Source: Achromobacter pestifer
Lineage (GTDB): Bacteria; Pseudomonadota; Gammaproteobacteria; Burkholderiales; Burkholderiaceae_B
DNA: 64,000 nucleotides
Direction: 5' to 3'
Assembly: GCF_902859625.1 (NCBI RefSeq)
Contig: NZ_CADIJX010000018.1
Location: 1-64,000, forward strand
Part shown: in pieces, positions 8,633 through 17,166 of the stretch
Position numbering within the stretch: position 1 is the stretch's first letter
How the letters are laid out: every line of letters begins with the position of its first letter
The notes under the pieces: generated by a model
What the model saw: only the letters and a program-made list of their open reading frames with translations
Told to the model about the DNA's origin: nothing
Database searches by the model: none
Program-made: the position numbers and the translations under genes

Positions 8633-9019
8633 TTGAGCTCCTCCTGATCCACTTCATGCGGATGCACAGGTGCCGGTGGCCGACCGGCGCGGACCAATAC
8701 GTCCTCCTCTTTGCCCGGACAACGGCGCGAGGCGTGGGACTTATGTATTGGTACGGAATGATTGCTCCGTCCTAAGCATGTCGATATCGGTTAAACGGGC
8801 GACCGCGTCTTTGTGGACGATGCCCACCAATCAAGCGGCGAGCGAAACAGACGAGCACGGGGGCATCGCGCCATGCAAATGGACGATGAAAAATGCGGGA
8901 TACCGCGGCCGCGCGCACGCGGGCTCAACTTTAAGGATGGGGGAATGCGCCCACGGCTCGGACAAGGTGCCTAGCGCTCACGCCGGGCGGCAAGTCGTTG
9001 ATGGCCTTTAGGCTTACTG
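8633..9019. other. Non-coding stretch (387 bp)
   Basis: No convincing gene is visible. The right part must hold the promoter of the secreted-protein operon to the left. A short inverted repeat (ACGGA 8753-8757, TCCGT 8766-8770) is the only structure I can point to. Confidence 0.4.
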
Positions 9020-9430
9020 TCAGCCAGCCCGGGCGGGCACCCTATTCAGGAACAGCGCCGCTTCCCGGCGGACCAGCCAAAGATCGCCCGCGACCAGGAC
9101 CAGCAAAAAGCCGCATTCCGCCAGGTCCAGATCGGCCAGCACGTGGTAACTGGCCAGCAGCGCAATGCCCAGCGCACCTGCCAGCCAGGCCAGCCAGGCG
9201 GGTGCCAAGCCTTTGACCGGCGAACGCGAAGCGCGGCTCAGACAGAGCCACGCCATGAGCGGCAGGAACAGCATCGACAGCGGAAGGTAGATGGCGATGG
9301 CGGACAACAGCACGACAACACTGAATTGCGTGTGCAACGCCAAGGCCATGATGGCGATAGCGCCGATGCCCACGTACCACAGCAGGCGAACGGCAATAAG
9401 ACGAGTCAAGGTGACGGCTCGAAGATTCAT
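9020..9430 (-). CDS. Small inner-membrane protein, 136 aa
   Basis: About four hydrophobic segments are visible, at roughly residues 8-30 (LLWYVGIGAIAIMAL), 35-60, 78-97 (WLAWLAGALGIALLASYHVL) and 103-120. There is no recognisable catalytic motif. The start at 9430 (MNLRAVTLTRL) puts a short positive N-terminus before the first segment; a longer frame reaching 9496 would add an unlikely leader. It is divergent from the monooxygenase gene at 9515. The function is unknown. Confidence 0.6.
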   Translation of the reverse strand: MNLRAVTLTRLIAVRLLWYVGIGAIAIMALALHTQFSVVVLLSAIAIYLPLSMLFLPLMAWLCLSRASRSPVKGLAPAWLAWLAGALGIALLASYHVLADLDLAECGFLLVLVAGDLWLVRREAALFLNRVPARAG

Positions 9431-9514
9431 CGGACAGGCTGAAATTGGAATTTTCAGCCATACTACTCCGGCCGGCCAGGCCTCACCTGGCCCCAATTAT
9501 TTGGAGACACCGTC

Positions 9515-9805
9515 ATGATCCAGGAGATTGCCAGCATTCACGTCCGTGACGGACAGGAAGCGCTGTTCGAGGCTGGCGTTGCACAAGCCAAACCGCTTTT
9601 CTTGCGGGCACGGGGATGCCACGGCATGGAGCTGTATCGCAGCATTGAACAACCGCAGCGCTACACCCTGGTCGTGGACTGGGAAACCGTGGAAAACCAC
9701 ATGGTGGATTTCCGCGAATCAAGCGATTTCCAGGAATGGCGCAAGCTGGTCGCCGGATTCTTCGTTGAACCGCCCCAGGTGCATCACGAACAGAAAGTGA
9801 TCTGA
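9515..9805 (+). CDS. Antibiotic biosynthesis monooxygenase (ABM) domain protein, 96 aa
   Basis: The length and pattern (IASIHVRDGQEALFEAG at the start, GCHGMELYRSIEQPQRYTLV in the middle, then a FQEWR helix) fit the dimeric ferredoxin-like ABM fold. Family members oxidise quinols or degrade haem, but many have no known substrate. GGAG lies eight bases before the ATG. It is convergent with the MazG-like gene, with only three bases between the stops. The fold is reasonably sure, the reaction is not. Confidence 0.82.
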   Translation: MIQEIASIHVRDGQEALFEAGVAQAKPLFLRARGCHGMELYRSIEQPQRYTLVVDWETVENHMVDFRESSDFQEWRKLVAGFFVEPPQVHHEQKVI

Positions 9806-9808
9806 CCG

Positions 9809-10168
9809 TCAGGCCTGTTCCGGCGGATCGTTGTACTTGCGGGCGCTGCCGGCAAAACGGTCCACCGGATACTTCTCTGCGTTCTTCACCATCTTGCGCG
9901 CCACGGCATCGGCAATGCCAATACCCAGTTGATCCGCCAGCGCCACCAGGTACATCTGCACGTCCGCGATCTCATCGGCGGCCTTGGCCAGACGTTCCGG
10001 TGACATATTCCGCGATTCGGCCTCGGTCAGCCATTGGAACAGGGACACGAGCTCACCGGCTTCGCCCGACAAGGCCATCGCCAGATTCTTGGGCGAGTGA
10101 AAAGGCTGCCACGCCCTTTCTGCCGTGAAGGCCCGCACCGCGAGTTTGATCTGTTCCAGGTCTGACAT
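9809..10168 (-). CDS. MazG-like nucleotide pyrophosphohydrolase, 119 aa
   Basis: The protein has the all-alpha NTP pyrophosphohydrolase signature, with metal-binding acidic residues in SGEAGELVSLFQW (about residues 34-46) and ADEIADVQMYL (about 64-74). It resembles the short RS21-C6/dCTPase type, which hydrolyses non-canonical or excess dNTPs to the monophosphate. The start at 10168 (MSDLEQIK) fits the family; an ATG seven codons earlier is possible. It follows the exonuclease gene closely, so a DUF1653-exonuclease-MazG operon is likely, consistent with nucleotide or DNA quality control. Confidence 0.85.
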   Translation of the reverse strand: MSDLEQIKLAVRAFTAERAWQPFHSPKNLAMALSGEAGELVSLFQWLTEAESRNMSPERLAKAADEIADVQMYLVALADQLGIGIADAVARKMVKNAEKYPVDRFAGSARKYNDPPEQA

Positions 10169-10195
10169 CGAATTTTCCAAAGATCCCATGCCGCG

Positions 10196-10813
10196 TCAGG
10201 CCAACGCCAGGCGCGAGCTGGCCGCCAACGCCACGGCCACCGTCGTGCGCACGTCAGCCAACGCCCGGTGAGTCGGGTTGGACGCGCCTACGTGACGGGC
10301 CAGGATTTCCAGCTTGTGTGAAGGCAGTTCCGGCCAGGCACGCCGTGCCAGCGCCAAGGTGCAATGCGTGGGATTCGCAAATGGCATGCCGGTCAGGTCT
10401 GCCGCCGCGCCCAGGAAACGCCGATCGAACGAAGCATTGTGGAAGAACACGGGCAAGTCTTCCACGAACTCCAGGAAGGACGAAAACGCCTGCATGACCG
10501 GCACGCCGTGGCGATCAACTTCCGCCTGCGTAATGCCAGTCAGCCGCGTGATGAATGACGGCACGGGCGAGCGCGTGCGCACCACCTGCGTGTATTCACG
10601 TGCCAGGGCGCCCGAAGCCTCGACCCGGACGGCGGCAAATTCCAGGATCTCGCAGGTGGAGGTGGACAGGCCGGTGGTTTCCAAGTCGGCCACGATGAAC
10701 GGGCCACGCAGTGCCAACAACGCCGAGTCCAGCGCGGCGGAGGCCTGCGTCCGATTGACCGCTGTGCGCGAGACCGAGCCGCTGGCCCGGGGACGCCGGT
10801 TGTAGAACGTCAC
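10196..10813 (-). CDS. 3'-5' exonuclease, DnaQ/PolC-epsilon type, 205 aa
   Basis: The DEDD exonuclease motifs are present: DLETTGLST (motif I), HNASFDRRFL (motif II) and HRALADVRTT (motif III, HxxxxD, the DEDDh class). It is a stand-alone proofreading-type nuclease without a polymerase part. The start is taken as GTG at 10813, four bases after the stop of the DUF1653 gene, with GGAG seven bases upstream; the frame stays open further but encodes there only the antisense of the neighbour. It is probably translationally coupled to the DUF1653 gene and followed by the MazG-like gene. Confidence 0.85.
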   Translation of the reverse strand: MTFYNRRPRASGSVSRTAVNRTQASAALDSALLALRGPFIVADLETTGLSTSTCEILEFAAVRVEASGALAREYTQVVRTRSPVPSFITRLTGITQAEVDRHGVPVMQAFSSFLEFVEDLPVFFHNASFDRRFLGAAADLTGMPFANPTHCTLALARRAWPELPSHKLEILARHVGASNPTHRALADVRTTVAVALAASSRLALA

Positions 10814-10817
10814 AGCG

Positions 10818-11042
10818 TCACTCCGCCGGGCGCAACGGCGCGAAACGCGGCGAGCCATCGGCAAGCTGACCAAAGAACAACGTGGCCGGCCGCACCCACA
10901 GGCCGCGCTCGTGCGGCCAAAGGTGTTCGTACACCACCATGGACTCTTCGGTCTCGGAATGACGGGCGGTGCCCACATACAGGTACAAGCCGCCCTTGTA
11001 GTGGCGGTGCGAGGCAAGGGCCAGGGCTTCGGATTCGGTCAT
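10818..11042 (-). CDS. DUF1653-family protein, 74 aa
   Basis: The small protein has the DUF1653 pattern: HYKGGLYLYVGTARHSETEE, then VVYEHLWPHERGLWVRP and a final FFGQLADGSPRF. The family is widespread and of unknown function, predicted to be a small beta-rich cytoplasmic protein. The start at 11042 gives the usual N-terminus; the ribosome binding site is poor. It is the first gene of a probable three-gene operon with the exonuclease and MazG-like genes. Confidence 0.8.
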   Translation of the reverse strand: MTESEALALASHRHYKGGLYLYVGTARHSETEESMVVYEHLWPHERGLWVRPATLFFGQLADGSPRFAPLRPAE

Positions 11043-11128
11043 GGACGGTGATCGCAAATGATGCGGCCTGGGCGGAAGTGATCCGGCCCAGGCCTGGGAT
11101 TCAGACAATACCGTCTTTATAGCGCACT

Positions 11129-11150
11129 CGCGCGGGCACTTGCCCGCGCG
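11129..11150 (-). terminator. Hairpin downstream of the chemoreceptor gene
   Basis: A perfect 9-bp GC stem (CGCGCGGGC 11129-11137, GCCCGCGCG 11142-11150) with loop ACTT lies just past the stop of the minus-strand gene. It lacks a T-run, so termination is probable only. Confidence 0.45.
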
Positions 11151-11154
11151 GGCG

Positions 11155-12627
11155 TCAGTAGCGCACGTACTCCAGCACCGGCTTGGGAGGCAGCGGCGTA
11201 TTCGCCGCGGGCCTGGCCCGCACGGTAGCCGCCACCGGTTTGACCATCCCAACGTGCCGCGCGGCTTGCGCATCGGCCGCGTCTTGAGTCGCCCGCAAGG
11301 TTTGGGCGGCTTCGGCGGTCATCTGCGTGATGTCCCCTGTCACTTCCCCAAGCTTGGCCGATTGCGCCAACGATACATTCACCACTTCCGCCATGATTTC
11401 AGTGACGCGGCGCGACGAGGCCACGATGTCTTCCATCGTGGTGCCTGCCGATTGCACCTGGCCCGCGCCGCTTTCGATCTGCTCGACGGACGTCGTGATC
11501 AGGCCCTTGATCTCTTTCGCGGCGGCGGCGCTGTTCTGCGCCAAGCTGCGGACTTCCGCCGCGACCACCGCAAAGCCCTTGCCGTGCGACCCGGCCCGCG
11601 CAGCCTCCACGGCCGCGTTCAGGGCCAGGATATTCGTCTGGAAGGCGATGCCGTCCATCACGCCGATGATTTCGGAAATGCGCCGCGAGCTTTCGGTGAT
11701 GGCGCCCATGGTCTGCACCACGCCTTTCACCGTCTTGCCGCCCTGCTCCGCAACCTTGCTGGCGTCCAGCGCCAGTGCATTGGCCTGGCTGGCGCGTTCG
11801 GCATTCTCCGTCAGCCCTTGCACCGCAACGCGCAAGGTTTGCGCGGCAGTAAATCGCTTGGTGATGTCGGTGGCATATTTGACGACTTTGAAGGGCCGGC
11901 CTTCAGCGTCGAAGATCGGGTTATAGCTGGCTTCGATCCACACTTGGCGCCCGCCTTTGCCGATGCGCAGATATTGGCCGGTGTCGTATTCACCGCTGCG
12001 CAGTTTGCGCCAGAAGTCCTTGTAGGCCGCGCTGCGCGCTTCTTCCGGTCTGACGAACATGCTGTGATGCCGGCCTTCCACCTCCGATGCCTGATAGCCG
12101 ACGGCACTCAGGAATAGGTCGTTGGCGCGGATGATCGTGCCATCGAGTTCGAATTCGATAATCGCCTGCACCTTGGAAATGGCGGCCAATTGGCCTTCCG
12201 TGTCCGCTTGGCGCTGCTGCTGGTCGGTAATATCGGTGGCGTACTTGACGACCTTTATCGGCCGGCCGCGTTTGTCGAAGATGGGGTTATACGAGGCTTG
12301 CAGCCAAACATCGCGGCCGTCCTTGCGCACACGGCGGTAGCGGCCCGCGTCATACGCGCCCTGGCCGAGCTTCTCCCAAAACTCCAGATATTCAGCAGAC
12401 TGGCGCTCGTCCTCGTCGATGAACATTCGATGGTGCTGCCCCAGAATCTCTTCCAGCGAATAGCCCATGGTGTCCAGGAAATTCTGGTTGGCCATCAGCA
12501 CGTGGCCTTCCAGATCAAACTCGATGACGGCCTGAGCTTTATGGATAGCTGATATCTGGCCGTATAGATCCGCCTTTTGCATGCCGCGTTGTCCGCGGAA
12601 CAGGCGATTGAGGGTGATCCATTGCAT
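11155..12627 (-). CDS. Soluble methyl-accepting chemotaxis protein with two PAS domains (BdlA-like), 490 aa
   Basis: Two tandem PAS-PAC units (about residues 20-140 and 145-262) each contain an AIxEFxLxG core and end in VVKYATDIT. A methyl-accepting signalling domain follows, with the invariant hairpin tip IAFQTNILALNAAVEAARAG near 345-365. There is no transmembrane segment and no periplasmic domain, so it is a cytoplasmic receptor like BdlA or Aer2. PAS domains of this group often bind haem or FAD and sense oxygen or redox state. GGAG precedes the start by nine bases. It is monocistronic, with no che genes nearby, so it must signal to a chemotaxis or biofilm pathway encoded elsewhere. Confidence 0.9.
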   Translation of the reverse strand: MQWITLNRLFRGQRGMQKADLYGQISAIHKAQAVIEFDLEGHVLMANQNFLDTMGYSLEEILGQHHRMFIDEDERQSAEYLEFWEKLGQGAYDAGRYRRVRKDGRDVWLQASYNPIFDKRGRPIKVVKYATDITDQQQRQADTEGQLAAISKVQAIIEFELDGTIIRANDLFLSAVGYQASEVEGRHHSMFVRPEEARSAAYKDFWRKLRSGEYDTGQYLRIGKGGRQVWIEASYNPIFDAEGRPFKVVKYATDITKRFTAAQTLRVAVQGLTENAERASQANALALDASKVAEQGGKTVKGVVQTMGAITESSRRISEIIGVMDGIAFQTNILALNAAVEAARAGSHGKGFAVVAAEVRSLAQNSAAAAKEIKGLITTSVEQIESGAGQVQSAGTTMEDIVASSRRVTEIMAEVVNVSLAQSAKLGEVTGDITQMTAEAAQTLRATQDAADAQAARHVGMVKPVAATVRARPAANTPLPPKPVLEYVRY

Positions 12628-13077
12628 GGTGGCGTCTCCTGCCAAGGATGGGACGAAGTTGCTGACAATGATCGACAAGCAAAATTTCTGAATCAGAACT
12701 GCTTGGCGCGTCCCACACTCAGACCATGCATGCCGCGCCGCATGCACTCGCTACCAGGTAGTCCGTCGCCACAGAGGTAACGGCAGGTCCGGATCAAAAA
12801 TAAAAACTGAAGAATGTATCCAGTCGAAAATATTTAATCCTAAAAATGAGCGCATCTCAACCTATTACCGATGGCTTTACGAAAAAAACACACAAAGACC
12901 GTTGCGTAAAATAATCATTCAGCCATTATTCAACAGCGCCATCAGCCCATACTCATAACGCGGATCAGGGTTAATACGAATCCCGCCAACCATTCCACAA
13001 TCGGTTGATGGCAACGGGGGAGTTATTAATCGAAGCTGCCCCCATTATTAAATCGGCTTTTAAAAAATCGAGCCGGA
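12628..13077. other. Non-coding stretch (450 bp), partly AT-rich
   Basis: No gene is visible. The part 12790-13075 is markedly richer in A and T than the surroundings and should contain the promoter of the chemoreceptor gene. I see no clear sigma-28 promoter, operator or RNA structure in it. Confidence 0.4.
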
Positions 13078-13788
13078 TCAGGCTGCATCAAGTTCGCGAT
13101 ACTGGCGAAAAATGCACTCCCCGAAAGGCAAGCGCCTGCCGCTGTCAAAATAAGGCTGCAACGCCGGCAGTACGGCCACGCGAGCATGCAAAGCCATCAC
13201 ATTCGGGTAGTGCGAGGCCACCGTGCCCATGCGCTTGGGAAAGGCATAGAGCAGGCCATCGACCAGATGGAACAGCGACAGGTCCACATAGGTCCAGCGC
13301 TTGCCGCCTGCCAGCCAGGTCGTTCGACCGGTCAGGGCACGCTCAAAGTACGCCAGGAATTTGGGGATGCGTTCTTCGCGGAAACTCCGTGCCCGGCGGG
13401 CAGCCTCGTCTTTCTGGTCTTCGTAATAATCGTTGGCGGAAATTGGGTGATGCGTATCGTGCGCCTCGGTCACCATGTCGGCGATGGTCAGCTGCAATTG
13501 ATTGACCCAGAGCCGCCCTTCCAGGGACGCCGGCGCCAGCCCGTGTTTCTCACCCAGAAACAGCAGGATATTGGCTGTCTGCGCCAGGGTCATGCCATCG
13601 GCCACCAGATAAGGCGGGGCAAAAGGCGGGTGTTTGCGTGGCGACTGCATGTCTTCGATCAGCGCATTTGCCGACGTGCCGGGTTCGCGCACGCGCTCGC
13701 GATAGGCAATGCCGCCCGCCTCCAACGCCAGGCGCACGAATTCGCCACGCCCGGGGATACCGTCCCAATACCAGAGCTCATAAGACAT
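13078..13788 (-). CDS. Glutathione S-transferase family protein, 236 aa
   Basis: The thioredoxin-like N-terminal domain (YELWYWDGIPGRGEFVRLAL, then LVADGMTLAQTANILLFLG) and the all-alpha C-terminal domain with GGKRWTYVDLSLFHLVDGL match GSTs. The start at 13788 has AAAGGAG in good position. The N-terminal Tyr/Trp region and the TLAQTANI glutathione-binding turn are kept. It is cytoplasmic and probably detoxifies electrophiles; the substrate is unknown. It is close downstream of the GlxA-type regulator on the same strand (25 bp), so co-transcription is possible. Confidence 0.88.
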   Translation of the reverse strand: MSYELWYWDGIPGRGEFVRLALEAGGIAYRERVREPGTSANALIEDMQSPRKHPPFAPPYLVADGMTLAQTANILLFLGEKHGLAPASLEGRLWVNQLQLTIADMVTEAHDTHHPISANDYYEDQKDEAARRARSFREERIPKFLAYFERALTGRTTWLAGGKRWTYVDLSLFHLVDGLLYAFPKRMGTVASHYPNVMALHARVAVLPALQPYFDSGRRLPFGECIFRQYRELDAA

Positions 13789-13813
13789 GCCTTCTCCTTT
13801 CGGTGAACGAAGG

Positions 13814-14896
13814 CTAGGCAGGAAATACGCTGACACCGCCCTCTTGCCCAATGGCCTGCTGGCCACGGGCCTGTTGATACTGCCGGGGAGATAATCCGAA
13901 GTGCGCGCGGAAGTCGCGCGAAAAATGCGCGCCGTCCGCGAAACCGCAGTCCAACGCAATCTGCGTGATGCTGCAAGGATTATTCAGCAACAACCAGCTT
14001 CCGTACTCCAGCCGCAACTGGCGCTGAAACGCCATGGGCGACATGCCCGTGGCTAGGCGGAACGCGCGCTCGAGTTGCCGGCGTCCCACCCCCACATACC
14101 GCGCGATGGCATCCAGCGGTGGGGGATTATCAATGCGCTGCTCGATGAAGTGCGCGGCTTGGCGTACCCGCAGATCCTGGATGCCGGACAAGTCGGTGCG
14201 GAAATGCGCCTGCGGCACCCGGCCCGGGCGCACGCCTTGCAGCATCATGTGCCGCATTGCCTGCTGGGCCTTGTCGCGCCCGCAATGCCGGGCCACCAGA
14301 TACAGGCCCAGGTCGATTGCCGCCGTCGACCCCGCGCAAGAAATCAAGTCCCCTTCATCCACGAACAGGCGATCCACCACCGCGCGGGTTTGCGGGAAGC
14401 GCTCGCGAAAGGCGTCCAGCACATTCCAATGCACGCACACCGTGCGTGGTCCGATCACGTCGGCCTGCGCCAGCGCGAAAGTGCCGGTGCAGATACCCAG
14501 CAGGCGCACACGCAACGCGGCCGCCAACCGCAACCAATCGCGCAGCGGCTCGGGCATGCGGCCATTGATGTAGTCATTGCCGCCGCACACGGCCACGTAA
14601 TCGAATTCGGCCGGGTCGTCGGGCAGGCTGTCGGCCACGTCTATGGTCAAGCCGGCGCTGGAGCAGCGCGGCTTGCCGTCCCAGCTCATGACGCGCCACG
14701 CAGTATGGATTTGCCGGCTGCGGCCACCGTGGTCACCTGCCAGGCGCAATACATCCACCAAACCCGCAAACGCGGCCAGCGTGAACTGGTCCATCAGCAC
14801 GATGCCGATGGTCAGCGCGGGTTTCCCCGGGGGTAAGCCATCCGAGCCCTCCTCATAGGAGGAAGGCGGGAAAGCGGCGGTCACAGCGGTAGTCAT
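13814..14896 (-). CDS. GlxA-family transcriptional regulator (DJ-1/PfpI + AraC), 360 aa
   Basis: An N-terminal DJ-1/PfpI-like domain (about residues 28-200, with VAVCGGNDYINGR and LLGICTGTFALAQA) is fused to a C-terminal AraC-type double helix-turn-helix (about 240-335, with ITQIALDCGFADGAHFSRDFRAHFG). This is the layout of GbdR, CdhR and ArgR-type activators that respond to amino-acid or betaine compounds. The ATG at 14896 is used; a TTG twelve codons earlier is less likely. It is divergent from the ABC transporter operon at 15051, which ends in a proline-racemase-family gene, and so is the natural candidate regulator of that operon. Confidence 0.88.
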   Translation of the reverse strand: MTTAVTAAFPPSSYEEGSDGLPPGKPALTIGIVLMDQFTLAAFAGLVDVLRLAGDHGGRSRQIHTAWRVMSWDGKPRCSSAGLTIDVADSLPDDPAEFDYVAVCGGNDYINGRMPEPLRDWLRLAAALRVRLLGICTGTFALAQADVIGPRTVCVHWNVLDAFRERFPQTRAVVDRLFVDEGDLISCAGSTAAIDLGLYLVARHCGRDKAQQAMRHMMLQGVRPGRVPQAHFRTDLSGIQDLRVRQAAHFIEQRIDNPPPLDAIARYVGVGRRQLERAFRLATGMSPMAFQRQLRLEYGSWLLLNNPCSITQIALDCGFADGAHFSRDFRAHFGLSPRQYQQARGQQAIGQEGGVSVFPA

Positions 14897-15050
14897 GTCG
14901 CAATTATTCAAGTTTTTGTCCCGCGCCTTCAAGCTCGTTTTCCCGGGGATCGCCCAAGATGCAGTTATGGCAACGTCACGGCTCCGTCCAGGAGCGCTGT
15001 GTTCCCAAACCAGCCGGGACGGGCCGATAAATCAACAAGGGGAATCCGAC

Positions 15051-16103
15051 ATGGCAACAACCACCCGCAGCGCAGTCCGCGCCGCCTTGCTGGGAGCCGG
15101 GCTCTTGCTGGCCACCCAGGCAATGGCTCAGCAGCAGAAGATCACCGTCGCCTGGTATGGCGGCAATTGGGGCGACGCCTTCCGTGCCTGCGTGGCCGAT
15201 CCCTACACCAAGGCTACCGGCGTCACCGTCGTGCCCGAAGTCGGCACCTCGACCACCACGCTGGCCAAACTACAGCAGCAAAAGAACGCGCCGACGATCG
15301 ACGTGGCCTGGATGGACGGCGGCATCAGCGAACTGGCCGCCCAGGCCGGCGTGCTGGACACGCTGGACGCGGCCTCCATCCCCAACCTGAAAAACGTCAT
15401 TGATCAGGGCGTGTACCGCAACGGCGATGCGGCCTACGCCGTCAGCACCGGCTATTACTCGCTGGGCATCACCTACAACACCAAGGAAGTGCCGCAGCCG
15501 CCGACCAGCTGGAAAGACCTGTGGAAGCCTGAGTACGCCGGCGCCGTGGCCGTGCCCTCGCCCGCGAACTCCTCCGGCGTCCCGTTCATCTTCTTCCTGG
15601 CGCGCGTGTGGGCCATTGATCCGTCCAACCTGGCGCCGCTCTACGCCAAGCTGGCCACCCTGGACACCGCCCTGTTCTTCGACAGCTCAGGCGCGGCCAG
15701 CAATGCCTACCAAAGCGGCGAGGCGATTATCGGCGCGCACTTCAACGTGGGCGCCTGGGACTTGATCGACAAAGGCCTGCCCATCGGCTTCGCGGTGCCC
15801 AAGGAAGGCGCCTGGGCCACGGACGCGCGCCTGCATCTGGTCAAAGGCGCACCCAACGCGGCCGCTGCGCGGAAGTTCATCGACACGGCCTTGACGCCGG
15901 ACGCAGCCGCTTGCCTGGCCACCCGCCTGTACCTGGGACCGGCGGTCAAAGACGTGCAGGTTTCCAAGGATGTGGCGCGCAAGCTGCCATGGGGCGCTGA
16001 AGGATCGGTGAAAAACCTGAGCCTGTTCGACTGGAACCTCATCAACAGCCGCCGCGCCGAAGTCACCGATGCGTGGAACCGCCAGGTTGCCCGCAAGCGC
16101 TAG
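15051..16103 (+). CDS. ABC transporter periplasmic substrate-binding protein, PotD-like, 350 aa
   Basis: A signal peptide (cleavage near AMA|QQQ at about residue 26) is followed by a family 1 extracellular solute-binding domain (ITVAWYGGNWGDAF, later GEAIIGAHFNVGAW). It belongs to the polyamine/opine/2-aminoethylphosphonate-type group that pairs with PotABC-like components. AAGGGGAAT lies before the ATG. It is the first gene of a five-gene operon with the ATPase, two permeases and a proline-racemase-family enzyme. The operon suggests uptake of a proline-like, hydroxyproline-like or quaternary amine compound; this is inference. Confidence 0.88.
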   Translation: MATTTRSAVRAALLGAGLLLATQAMAQQQKITVAWYGGNWGDAFRACVADPYTKATGVTVVPEVGTSTTTLAKLQQQKNAPTIDVAWMDGGISELAAQAGVLDTLDAASIPNLKNVIDQGVYRNGDAAYAVSTGYYSLGITYNTKEVPQPPTSWKDLWKPEYAGAVAVPSPANSSGVPFIFFLARVWAIDPSNLAPLYAKLATLDTALFFDSSGAASNAYQSGEAIIGAHFNVGAWDLIDKGLPIGFAVPKEGAWATDARLHLVKGAPNAAAARKFIDTALTPDAAACLATRLYLGPAVKDVQVSKDVARKLPWGAEGSVKNLSLFDWNLINSRRAEVTDAWNRQVARKR

Positions 16104-16116
16104 GCCGGGGTCGAAC

Positions 16117-17166
16117 ATGTCCGCTTTGCTCACCATCGAAGGCGTGTCGATGCGCTTTGGCGCCTACCAGGCGCTGGACCATATCGACCTGGACATCCAG
16201 CAGGGGGAATTCGTGGCCCTGCTGGGCCCCAGCGGCTGCGGCAAGACGACCTTGCTGCGCTCGATCGCCGGCTTTCTGAAACCGGAATCGGGCCGCATCC
16301 TGATCGAAGGCCAGGACATCAGCCGCCTGGCCGCGCACCATCGCCCGTTGAATACGGTGTTTCAGAACTATGCGCTGTTTCCGCACATGACCGTGCTGGA
16401 AAACGTCGCGTATGGCCCGCGGCGCCAGGGCGCCTCCCGCGCTGACGCCGCCGAACGGGCGCGCGCCGCGCTGGACATGGTGGGGCTGGCGGACTTCGGC
16501 CCGCGCTACCCCCGCGAAATGTCCGGCGGTCAACAGCAGCGCGTGGCGCTGGCGCGCGCCATCGTCAACCAGCCCAAGCTGTTGTTGCTGGACGAACCGC
16601 TGTCCGCGCTGGACATGAAGCTGCGCAAACGCATGCAGCTCGAACTCAAGCACCTGCAAGCCAAGCTGGGCATCGCCTTCATCTTCGTGACGCACGATCA
16701 GGAAGAGGCCATGACCATGGCCGACCGGGTCGTCGTCATGCATGCGGGCCGCATCGAACAGGTGGGCGCGGGCACGGACATCTACCGGCAACCTGCCTCG
16801 CGCTTCGTGGCGGAATTCATCGGTGACGCGAATTTCATGGCGTTCACCGCCACGGGCGACGCGCTGCAATTGGACGCCCAAGGCCTGCGCGTGCCGCTTG
16901 CCGGCAAGCCGGCGCCCGCGCGCGGGGTAGCGGTACTGCGGCCCGAGGACCTGCGCTTCGGCAGTGAGGCGTCGGCCAGCACGCTATCCGGCGCGGTCAC
17001 CGACGTCATCAACGTGGGCAGCCACAGCATGATCCACGTGGACATTGGCGGCCAGACCGTGGTGGCGCGTCATGGCGGCATCGCGCCGGACGGCCTGCGG
17101 CCAGGAACAACGGTGCATCTGGCGTTCGCGCCTGAACACCTGCATTTGATCGGTGATCAGCCATGA
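16117..17166 (+). CDS. ABC transporter ATPase, PotA-like, 349 aa
   Basis: The nucleotide-binding domain shows Walker A GPSGCGKTT, the Q-loop region VFQNYALFPHMTV, signature MSGGQQQRVALARA, Walker B LLLLDEPLSALD and the H-loop FVTHDQEEA. A C-terminal TOBE domain follows from about residue 270. It energises the PotBC-like permeases encoded directly downstream. The gene starts 13 bp after the binding-protein stop and overlaps the next start by 4 bp. Confidence 0.93.
   Translation: MSALLTIEGVSMRFGAYQALDHIDLDIQQGEFVALLGPSGCGKTTLLRSIAGFLKPESGRILIEGQDISRLAAHHRPLNTVFQNYALFPHMTVLENVAYGPRRQGASRADAAERARAALDMVGLADFGPRYPREMSGGQQQRVALARAIVNQPKLLLLDEPLSALDMKLRKRMQLELKHLQAKLGIAFIFVTHDQEEAMTMADRVVVMHAGRIEQVGAGTDIYRQPASRFVAEFIGDANFMAFTATGDALQLDAQGLRVPLAGKPAPARGVAVLRPEDLRFGSEASASTLSGAVTDVINVGSHSMIHVDIGGQTVVARHGGIAPDGLRPGTTVHLAFAPEHLHLIGDQP

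Noticed and set aside
9020..9496. Longer start (9496) for the small membrane protein
   Set aside because: It would run into the leader of the divergent monooxygenase gene and add a non-membrane Pro/Gly-rich tail; the ATG at 9430 is more natural.
10814..11017. N-terminal extension of the DnaQ-like exonuclease
   Set aside because: It would be a frame-shifted reading of the DUF1653 gene on the same strand; the GTG at 10813 with GGAG fits better.
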